From Endozoicomonas elysicola (GTDB taxonomy: Bacteria > Pseudomonadota > Gammaproteobacteria > Pseudomonadales > Endozoicomonadaceae): 64,000 bases of DNA. Made by a program: the position numbers and the translations under genes. The notes below the pieces were generated by a model. The model made no database searches. It was not told where the DNA came from and was given only the letters and a program-made list of their open reading frames with translations. The DNA lies in NCBI RefSeq assembly GCF_000710775.1, contig NZ_JOJP01000001.1:3278744-3342743 (forward strand), read 5' to 3'. The first letter of the stretch is position 1. Every line of letters starts with the position of its first letter. Positions 57,880 to 64,000 of the stretch are shown in pieces.

Positions 57880-58353
57880 ATGAAAACAAAAATTTTTGCC
57901 GTTATTGTTTCACTGCTGTTGGGAGCCTGCGCAACAGCCCCAGAAAGTGCACCCAAATATCATGAAGCTGATATTGGGGCTCCTGATAATAATAAAGCGG
58001 TTCTTGTTATCTATCGCCAGCTAGTTCCACCGGTTGCCTATAAAGTAAAAGCCAAAGTGAATGATAATGTCATCAGCTCGCTTCCAAATCAGGCATTTAC
58101 GTGGACTTATCTTGAACCCGGACACTATGACATCGATATAAGCTGGCCACTTTTTGCGCTGATACCAGGTGAAAGCCGTGAGATAACTGTCAATGCCGGT
58201 CATTACTATTTTATCGAATTCTCAGGTGACATGATGGTTGCCGGCGGAACAACATTAACACCATATTCCATCAATGATCTTGACGTTATTGCCCCGAAAA
58301 AGGCCATCGAAGTTTTGAAAAACTGCTGCCAATATATACCTTCGAGCCTCTGA
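57880..58353 (+). CDS. DUF2846-like lipoprotein
   Basis: 157 residues. The signal peptide ends in the lipobox LLGAC (Cys17). The mature part contains the beta-rich DUF2846-like segment (AVLVIYRQ, FTWTYLEPGHYDIDI, INAGHYYFIEF-like NAGHYYFIEFSG). Outer-membrane location likely because residue +2 is Ala. Function unknown. Confidence 0.8.
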   Translation: MKTKIFAVIVSLLLGACATAPESAPKYHEADIGAPDNNKAVLVIYRQLVPPVAYKVKAKVNDNVISSLPNQAFTWTYLEPGHYDIDISWPLFALIPGESREITVNAGHYYFIEFSGDMMVAGGTTLTPYSINDLDVIAPKKAIEVLKNCCQYIPSSL

Positions 58354-58388
58354 AAAACCTCTAATGCTTCCTGGGAACGTTAATCACC

Positions 58389-58880
58389 ATGGCTGCCAAA
58401 GTCCGACACAGCGAAATTTAAAGATATTCGGCAGGTTCGAGCCCTGTATGCAGAGAAGAGTGCCTACAACAACACACTGCAACTTCCCTATCCGTCTATG
58501 GAAAAATGGCAAAACTTACTGAGTAAGGAGCATCCAAACTTTACCAGCCTGGTCGCCGTTAATGATGATGAGGTGCTGGGCCAAATTGGTATGGAAGTGT
58601 TTGCCACACCACGGCGTAAACACGTCGCCAATATTGGTAGGCAGTGCGTTCTGATGCCCAGGGGCAAGGTATTGGAAGTCAGTTGCTCGAGGCGGCTATT
58701 GAGCTGGCCGAGCACTGGCTGGCAATTACCCGTATTGAGCTGGAAGTATATACCGATAATGAAGCAGCCGTTGCCCTCTACCGTAAATTCGGGTTTGAGG
58801 TTGAAGGGACAGCCCGAGGCTATGCGTTTCGCAATGGTGAGTTAGCGGATGTTTATCTGATGGCCAGAGTGAAAGGTTAG
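58389..58880 (+). pseudogene. GNAT N-acetyltransferase (YhhY-like) with two compensating frameshifts
   Basis: The ATG at 58389 opens MAAKVRHSEI, the frame then shifts near 58419 (one extra T in a TTT run) to KDIRQVRALYAEKSAYNNTL... and shifts back near 58637 (ATGGCA appears as AGGCA) to MAVRSDAQGQGIGSQLLEAA. The combined protein, about 163 residues, follows E. coli YhhY closely, including the acetyl-CoA motif QGQGIGSQL and YRKFGFEVEGTARGYA. As sequenced it is not functional. Confidence 0.8.
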
Positions 58881-58983
58881 AGTTAGTCGCCCATACTTTT
58901 TTACCGCAGAGGCGCAAAGAAAGGGACTTGTCTTTGCCCTATCATTGCCAACAGATTCTTTTGTTACCGTTTAAGGAATGATT

Positions 58984-59292
58984 ATGAGCGATAAAGTCTA
59001 CAAAGTACTGACGCAAGTAGAATGGTCTGTCCTGGAAGATGAAGGTGAATTCGCCGGCTCCAAAGATGATCAGGATGATGGCTTTATTCATCTTTCAACA
59101 AAAGACCAGTACAGAGGTGTGATTGCTCGACATTTTAAGGGGATCAAGCCGCTCTATATTGTCGAGTTTTCTACCGCGGGCTTTGGTGATGCGCTGAAAT
59201 GGGAAACGGCCAAATCAGGCGAGTTGTTTCCGCATTTATATCATCGGTCGTTACTGAGAACCGCCGTTACTGGTATTGAGATTCAAGACTAA
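58984..59292 (+). CDS. DUF952 family protein
   Basis: 102 residues from the ATG at 58984, where AAGGA lies six bases upstream; the ATG at 58978 is too close to that site. DUF952 signatures: VYKVLTQVEW, DGFIHLSTKDQYRGVIARHF and ELFPHLYHRSL. The fold resembles ADP-ribosyltransferases but no activity is established. Confidence 0.88.
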   Translation: MSDKVYKVLTQVEWSVLEDEGEFAGSKDDQDDGFIHLSTKDQYRGVIARHFKGIKPLYIVEFSTAGFGDALKWETAKSGELFPHLYHRSLLRTAVTGIEIQD

Positions 59293-59394
59293 AACCATTG
59301 CCCAGCCCTCCTCTACTTCAGGTAAATACCCCCTTTGCACGATTTTTTATATCCTATAGTAGAACCTTAAAAGATCTGACCGTGGAGCATCCCT

Positions 59395-59742
59395 TTGAAG
59401 GCACTTATCAGCATTGTACTTTTTTCACTACTGATCACCGGATGTGCGTTCAAACCGAGAAATGATAATTATCAGGTAATCCATGAGGGGAAAATATCCG
59501 GCTATGCCTACCACGATTATGCATTGAAGCTGGCCAGGCATGATCGGTTGACGGTCGATATTAATACCCGCCAGCTCGATGTCATTATTATTTCGCCCAT
59601 TGAAGTGCCCCTTGAGAACAATCAACCCTTCACTGTTCAATCCGATGACGAGTATACCCTGCGGGTTCTGATGCCCAGGGCACTGGCCCGTCGGAATGAA
59701 ACTCACCAATACCAGCTATCCATTACGGTTGACCGGAACTGA
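59395..59742 (+). CDS. Putative lipoprotein, inhibitor-like
   Basis: 115 residues from a TTG with GGAG eight bases upstream. Signal peptide with lipobox LLITGC (Cys17). The mature part is a small beta-rich domain ending LSITVDRN. It loosely resembles small periplasmic inhibitor/DNA-binding-like folds, but no confident family. Outer-membrane location likely. Confidence 0.65.
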   Translation: MKALISIVLFSLLITGCAFKPRNDNYQVIHEGKISGYAYHDYALKLARHDRLTVDINTRQLDVIIISPIEVPLENNQPFTVQSDDEYTLRVLMPRALARRNETHQYQLSITVDRN

Positions 59743-59866
59743 TTCGTAATCCACTTCATAACGATGCCCCCAATCCTGGGTGTCGTTTTTTGTGTCTGGT
59801 AATTGCCCTGATTCTCCTGTTTTTCCATTGGCGATATCATCCTGTTTTCATTTACCGAGTGTTTTT

Positions 59867-60568
59867 ATGTCCGCCCCTATGTACAGCCAGTATGCCAATG
59901 AGTATGCACAGGCGATTACCAATAATGTTTATAATGCACTGCTTGAACGCCCTTCGATGCTGGCAATGCTGCCTGAGCTGCAGGGCAAGTCGATTCTGGA
60001 CCTGGGGTGCGGACCGGGAGCCTATGTTGAGCATTTCCTGAGTCAAGGGGCCCGTGTTACCGCCAGCGATGTTTCACCGGAAATGGTGCAGATAGTTCAA
60101 AAGAAGTTTGGTGATCAGGTCACTGCATATGTTGCTGATTTGAGCCATGGCCTCCCAGATGAACAGGATTCATCCTATGATCTGATCGTCTGCCCACTGA
60201 CCATTCACTATATTGAGGATCTTAGTCCTCTGTTCAATGATGCCCGGCGGGTACTCAATGGTGGTGGTTCATTTTTCTTTTCGACCCATCACCCGATTGT
60301 TGACTTTGAAGTGTCTCCATCGGGTAATTACTTCTCCCGCGAGCTGATTATTGAAGAGTGGGACACCATTGGTCATCCGGTTCAGGTTCAGTTTTACCGA
60401 CGCTCCCTGACAGAGCTGTTTAATGCTATCGCCAACGCGGGTCTTTATGTAGCGGCACTGAGCGAAGGCTGCCCTGCTGAAGCCATGAAGGACATTTCGC
60501 CAGAGTCATACAACCACCTGTTGAATAATCCGAATTTTTTGTTTGTCGAGTGTAAATCCTTTACCTGA
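59867..60568 (+). CDS. SAM-dependent class I methyltransferase
   Basis: 233 residues from the ATG at 59867 rather than the open frame start at 59780. The AdoMet-binding motif ILDLGCGPGAYVEHF (about 45-59), the acidic motif II (VTASDVSPEMV) and the motif IV region LIVCPLTIHYI identify a class I methyltransferase of the UbiE/BioC-like group. Acceptor unknown. Confidence 0.85.
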   Translation: MSAPMYSQYANEYAQAITNNVYNALLERPSMLAMLPELQGKSILDLGCGPGAYVEHFLSQGARVTASDVSPEMVQIVQKKFGDQVTAYVADLSHGLPDEQDSSYDLIVCPLTIHYIEDLSPLFNDARRVLNGGGSFFFSTHHPIVDFEVSPSGNYFSRELIIEEWDTIGHPVQVQFYRRSLTELFNAIANAGLYVAALSEGCPAEAMKDISPESYNHLLNNPNFLFVECKSFT

Positions 60569-60624
60569 CGGTGCTTTTTCAGGCATGAATCAGCAATAAA
60601 CCGATCAACACGGAGCAGTCATCT

Positions 60625-61170
60625 TTGGAAGCTATTGTCACCGCAGTCAGTCGCAGTGCCGAACACAACTTCAGTAAACAGAACCAGCCATCCATTACGC
60701 TGATCGAAGGTGTGGGCGTTGAAGGGGATGCCCATGCGGGCAAAACCATCAAGCACCTTTATCTGTTAAAGAAAGACCCATCGCGCCCCAACCTGAGACA
60801 GGTTCACCTGATTCAGACTGAACTGTTTGATGAGTTACTGGAAAAGGGCTTTACGGTTAAGGCCGGAGAACTGGGTGAGAATATCAATACCCGGGGTATC
60901 AATCTGCTCGGCCTGCCCACTGGTACCCGCCTGTCTATTGGAGAGAACGTCATTATTGAACTGACAGCGTTGCGCAATCCCTGTGTCCAGATCGATACTT
61001 TTCAGAAAGGGCTTTTAAAGGCTGTGATTGACCGGAACGAAGATGGCAAGGTGATCCGCAAAACCGGTGTTATGGGGGTTGTTATCGCTGGCGGAAAGGT
61101 TGTACCAGAAGATAGCATTCGAATTGAACTCCCTGCGGAGCCCCACCAGCCACTGGAATATGTCTGGTAA
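60625..61170 (+). CDS. MOSC domain protein
   Basis: 181 residues from a TTG with GGAG about ten bases upstream. MOSC hallmarks: GVGVEGDAHAG, AGELGENINTRGINLLGLPTGTRL and ALRNPCVQID, whose Cys is the presumed sulfur or ligand carrier. The family includes sulfurase C-terminal domains and YiiM-like molybdoenzymes. Probably a small molybdenum-cofactor-binding protein. Confidence 0.88.
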   Translation: MEAIVTAVSRSAEHNFSKQNQPSITLIEGVGVEGDAHAGKTIKHLYLLKKDPSRPNLRQVHLIQTELFDELLEKGFTVKAGELGENINTRGINLLGLPTGTRLSIGENVIIELTALRNPCVQIDTFQKGLLKAVIDRNEDGKVIRKTGVMGVVIAGGKVVPEDSIRIELPAEPHQPLEYVW

Positions 61171-61268
61171 CAATGATTAACTTCACAGATGAGGTGACCT
61201 CTTCTCACCTGTATGATTGGTTACAGAGCCCATGGATTGGGCTTAAAGCAATGAGTTAACTGAAAATA

Positions 61269-61979
61269 ATGAAACCATTTATAGAAATTCTGAAAGAGTC
61301 ACTGTTTTTCTTCAACAGCAATGTTCGCAGCATCTGTGCCATCGTACTGCCTTTGATTATTCCTCTGGAGATATTCTATGGAATCTGCGATGCGCTCTAT
61401 CAGGACGACAATGATTCTGCTTTATGGTTAGCCTCAGGCGTTGGTCTATTGCTGACACCATTCTACCAAGGTGCTTTGATCCTCTTTCTGGCTTCAGTAC
61501 TGACGGACGAATATCTTCCTGTTAAAACCTGCTACCAGCGGGCACTGAAGTTCTGGTTACCGCTCATTGCTGTCTACATTCTGTCATCACTGGCCACCGC
61601 GGCCGGGTTTATGCTGCTGATTATTCCCGGCCTGATTGTTTTGGGCCGACTGGCTTTTGCGGAGTTCTACTGCCTGTTTCACCATAAGAGTGGTTATGAA
61701 GCATTATTGGCCAGTTGGAAAAGCAGCCGCAACGAACAATGGCAGTTAGTCGCTGGATTACTCCTTATTCCTGTCGCCATCACCGTTCCGTTATTGCTAC
61801 TTGAATCATTTCTGGATCTGTTAGGGCTTGCCGGGCCGGTATTCACGTTTGTTTCCGGTGTTGTGAGTTCTGTTCTTTTCACCTTATCGACGATCTTTGC
61901 ATTCAGAATGTATACCCTTGATCCGGACCGGTATGCCGGCTCCGAACTGCCTGCGAATACAGAAGATTCCGCTGAATGA
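61269..61979 (+). CDS. YciC family membrane protein
   Basis: 236 residues with six hydrophobic spans. The start PFIEILKESLFFFNSNVRSI and the AAGFMLLIIPGLIVLGRLAFAE segment near 125 fit the UPF0259/YciC family of inner-membrane proteins of unknown function. Its stop overlaps the start of the next gene by four bases (ATGA). Confidence 0.85.
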   Translation: MKPFIEILKESLFFFNSNVRSICAIVLPLIIPLEIFYGICDALYQDDNDSALWLASGVGLLLTPFYQGALILFLASVLTDEYLPVKTCYQRALKFWLPLIAVYILSSLATAAGFMLLIIPGLIVLGRLAFAEFYCLFHHKSGYEALLASWKSSRNEQWQLVAGLLLIPVAITVPLLLLESFLDLLGLAGPVFTFVSGVVSSVLFTLSTIFAFRMYTLDPDRYAGSELPANTEDSAE

Positions 61980-62428
61980 TGAAAAGAAAGCATCTTTCAC
62001 TGACGTTTACCGTTCTTATCTCATTGACTGCTTTTGGCAGCGAGTTGAAACCTTTTATCAGTGATGGCTGCAGCCTTTTTCCAGATGGCTGGATTGGCAA
62101 ACAAGATGAATGGCTGCATTGCTGCATTGAGCACGACTTTGCTTACTGGCGAGGTGGAACGTCAGAAGAACGGCTTTATTCAGACCGGGCGCTGAGACAG
62201 TGTGTCAGTGAAACAGGGCACCCCCTGATTGGGATGCTGATGCTGGGAGGCGTTCGTCTGGGCGGCAGCCCATTGTGGCCAACACCTTTCCGTTGGGGGT
62301 TCGGCTGGGGCTACCCTCGCTTTTATGCCCCCCTGTCAACAGAAGAGCTGGAGCAGATCCAGACATACACCAGTGGGGAAGTCTTAGGTACTGATGTTAC
62401 TGAGACACCTGCCAAGTCATCATTCTGA
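61976..62428 (+). CDS. Exported small protein with Cys-Cys-x2-His-Asp motif
   Basis: 150 residues with a signal peptide (cleavage near residue 22 of MMKRKHLSLTFTVLISLTAF). The mature N-terminus DGCSLFPDGWIGKQDEWLHC is followed by CIEHDFAYWRGG and a later RALRQCV, so CC-x2-HD recalls the active site of phospholipase A2, where His and an Asp catalyse. The match is a short motif, not a full domain. Translationally coupled to the yciC-like gene. Confidence 0.7.
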   Translation: MMKRKHLSLTFTVLISLTAFGSELKPFISDGCSLFPDGWIGKQDEWLHCCIEHDFAYWRGGTSEERLYSDRALRQCVSETGHPLIGMLMLGGVRLGGSPLWPTPFRWGFGWGYPRFYAPLSTEELEQIQTYTSGEVLGTDVTETPAKSSF

Positions 62429-62439
62429 ACTATTTAATA

Positions 62440-62826
62440 TTATTTGGGTGCGTAAGAATGGTGGCGGTGGCGAATTAGCCAGTCTCCATTATGTTTTTCC
62501 AGAAATAAAGTCAGTCGTTTCTCTGGTTCACCACGGCTTTCCAGCTTATGGGTCAGACACAGGCAAGCCGCATCACCGTATACATATACCGTGTAATGCT
62601 CGTCACTTTGTAACGTTGATTCATGATCTTTGAAATAGTCAACCCAGTGCTGTTCAAGCTCTGATTTACTGTTGATGTCCGCATAAAAGCCAAAGCTGGT
62701 AATATCATCGTCGTCCACGAATTTTGTCATGGCCCTGCCGATATCCTTCTCTTTAAATGCCTGCCCGATCTCCTGGATCAGCTGCTTGAAAGGAGCCAGA
62801 GCTTCCCCGGTAACCTGTGACGTCAT
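62440..62826 (-). CDS. SnoaL-like/DUF4440-type small protein
   Basis: 128 residues from the ATG at 62826 (GGAAG eight bases upstream); a GTG at 62841 is also open. It has an alpha+beta barrel of the NTF2-like class: an N-terminal helix pair, HWVDYFKDHESTL, and beta strands ending LTLFLEKHNGDWLIRHRHHS. Members are small enzymes or binding proteins; role unknown. It is convergent with the preceding gene at a gap of 11 bases. Confidence 0.75.
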   Translation of the reverse strand: MTSQVTGEALAPFKQLIQEIGQAFKEKDIGRAMTKFVDDDDITSFGFYADINSKSELEQHWVDYFKDHESTLQSDEHYTVYVYGDAACLCLTHKLESRGEPEKRLTLFLEKHNGDWLIRHRHHSYAPK

Positions 62827-62881
62827 CTTAATTTCTTCCACTGCAGTAAAATTGGCGATTACAGTATAGGTGAGATATTTT

Positions 62882-63050
62882 CTAGGAGCCTGTCGGACTT
62901 AGCCGACCATAGCGAGAAAAAGTCCGGTTTGAGACAGTTTTTATGCTGATTTGAGGCGAATAGCGGGGCTATTCAACGAAAAGCAGCATAAAAAATGGCC
63001 AAATCCGGCTTTTTCGCAGTAGGTCAGTGGTAAGTCCGACAGGCTCCTAG
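62882..63050. mobile_element. MITE-like element with perfect 20-bp terminal inverted repeats
   Basis: The ends, CTAGGAGCCTGTCGGACTTA at 62882-62901 and its exact reverse complement at 63031-63050, bound a 169-base element with no coding capacity. Interior bases also pair (TTTTTATGCTG with CAGCATAAAAA; GCGAATAGC with GCTATTCAACG), so the whole element folds into a long hairpin. The outer CTAG on both sides could be a palindromic target duplication. Size and structure are those of a miniature inverted-repeat transposable element. Confidence 0.85.
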
Positions 63051-63145
63051 CGGGTGCAAAGATAAGCAGGGGCTGGGGTAACACTCTTTGCTGGCCTGAT
63101 GAATAAAAGCCGGCCTCCCCCCTTTATAAAGCAGGGAGAAATTGC
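63051..63145. other. Leader of the last gene
   Basis: About 95 bases from the MITE-like element to the GTG at 63146, with AGGGAG seven bases before the GTG. The element lies directly upstream and could affect this gene's expression. Confidence 0.4.
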
Positions 63146-64000
63146 GTGAAACTAACCAGAACAAAACTTCAGGATGCCGCCAGACAACATATTATTTCTG
63201 CCGAGCAGGCGGATACGCTGTATGAATTTCTGAAAAGTCACCCCGGGAACGAACCCACCTTCGATCTCACCCATGTGCTCTATTACCTGGGAGGCCTTAT
63301 CGCTATTGGTGCCATGACCTTATTCATGAACCTTGGCTGGGAGTCTTTTGGTGGCACTGGCATTGTCGGTATTTCACTGATTTACGCCGCTATAGGATTC
63401 AAGTTCACCACATCTTTCGATAGCAGAGGTTATATTGTTCCTGCTGGCATGTGTGCCACCTTTGTTATCGCGTTAACCCCCCTGTTTATCTATGGGCTGC
63501 AGCAGGCACTCGGCCTCTGGCCCGATGACAGCACATATCAGGACTATCATCGATATATCCAGTGGCACTGGTTGTATATGGAACTGGGCACATTAGCAGT
63601 GGGTGTAGCACTGGCCTGGAAGTTCAAATACCCCTTTATGGTCATGCCCATTGCCGTAACGCTCTGGTATATGACCATGGATCTTTCAGCAATGATTTCC
63701 GTTGGAGATATGGACTGGGAACTGCGTAAGCTGGTTTCCATGTATACCGGTTTATTAATGATCGGACTCGCCTTGTGGGTGGATATCCGCTCCCGCTCCA
63801 AAGCGGACTATGCCTTCTGGCTCTACCTGTTTGGTGTTATTGCCTTCTGGGGAGGGCTTTCTCTTCAGAATTCCGACAGCGAACTCGCCAAGTTTATTTA
63901 TCTTTGCATCAACCTTTTGATGATTGGCATTGGTGTTCTGCTGATCCGGAGAGTCTTTGTGGTGTTTGGTGCCCTAGGCTCCTGTGGTTACCTTGCCCAT
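63146..64000 (+). CDS. Polytopic membrane protein, DUF2157-like, runs off the window
   Basis: At least 285 residues from a GTG with a good AGGGAG site; the frame is still open at the last base. A cytosolic N-terminus of about 40 residues with helix-like QDAARQHIISAEQADTLYEF is followed by seven or more hydrophobic segments (VLYYLGGLIAIGAMTLFMNLG near 45 onward). The layout resembles DUF2157 membrane proteins; no function known. C-terminus lies outside this window. Confidence 0.65.
   Translation, partial: MKLTRTKLQDAARQHIISAEQADTLYEFLKSHPGNEPTFDLTHVLYYLGGLIAIGAMTLFMNLGWESFGGTGIVGISLIYAAIGFKFTTSFDSRGYIVPAGMCATFVIALTPLFIYGLQQALGLWPDDSTYQDYHRYIQWHWLYMELGTLAVGVALAWKFKYPFMVMPIAVTLWYMTMDLSAMISVGDMDWELRKLVSMYTGLLMIGLALWVDIRSRSKADYAFWLYLFGVIAFWGGLSLQNSDSELAKFIYLCINLLMIGIGVLLIRRVFVVFGALGSCGYLAH

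Noticed and set aside
1-64000. CRISPR arrays, rRNA genes and riboswitches
   Set aside because: No regularly spaced repeats, rRNA-like sequence or cobalamin/SAM riboswitch consensus was seen, including in the metH leader.

Overview
The window looks like a chromosomal segment of a marine, animal-associated gammaproteobacterium. An Oceanospirillales/Endozoicomonas-type symbiont is the best guess. This rests on gene content (gpsA, fabA-fabB, sdaC-sdaA, htpG, torECA, metH, tusDCB-yccA, three tRNA-Ser(UGA) genes) together with several proteins of eukaryotic character and decayed mobile DNA. No rRNA or species-diagnostic gene is present, so the placement is an inference.

Layout. 1-3.5 kb: gpsA (minus), then fabA and fabB (plus) for phospholipid and unsaturated fatty acid synthesis. 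3.5-5.0 kb: a decayed two-gene unit of unknown function. 5.4-8.4 kb: serine uptake and deamination (sdaC, sdaA). 8.7-13.7 kb: an orphan small protein, htpG behind a good sigma-32 promoter, a DUF599 membrane protein, and a YafJ-type glutamine amidotransferase with a small membrane partner. 13.8-15.0 kb: a minus-strand pair whose second gene ends in an IAP-type RING finger. 15.2-19.4 kb: an RND efflux adaptor and pump. 19.6-25.4 kb: an AT-rich island with a secreted trypsin-like protease, a C2H2 zinc-finger-like protein, an IS110 transposase relic and a UbiB/ABC1-type kinase broken by one base.

25.8-29.9 kb: torA, torC and a very small torE for TMAO respiration. 30-38.6 kb: a K+ channel, a Bcr/CflA exporter, a dCMP deaminase-like protein, metH and a MATE exporter. 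38.8-46 kb: small lipoproteins (including a 53-residue DUF3012 protein), an RraA-like protein, a MEKHLA protein, a sialidase-fold protein divergent from a sodium:solute symporter, and azlCD. 46-53.4 kb (minus): a Na/Pi cotransporter, an SPFH/NfeD pair, an exported oligopeptidase B, tusDCB and a YccA-type membrane protein. 53.6-54.0 kb: three tandem tRNA-Ser genes, followed by an AT-rich accessory stretch. 55.9-64 kb: a run of small plus-strand genes (ppnP, two VOC proteins, DUF523, lipoproteins, DUF952, methyltransferase, MOSC, YciC, an exported Cys/HD-motif protein), a twice-frameshifted GNAT gene, a ~169-bp MITE-like element with perfect 20-bp terminal inverted repeats, and the start of a membrane protein that runs off the window.

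The most unusual material is the group of eukaryote-like genes at 13.8-15.0 and 19.6-25.4 kb, which could be host-interaction factors. Function there is inferred from motifs only.
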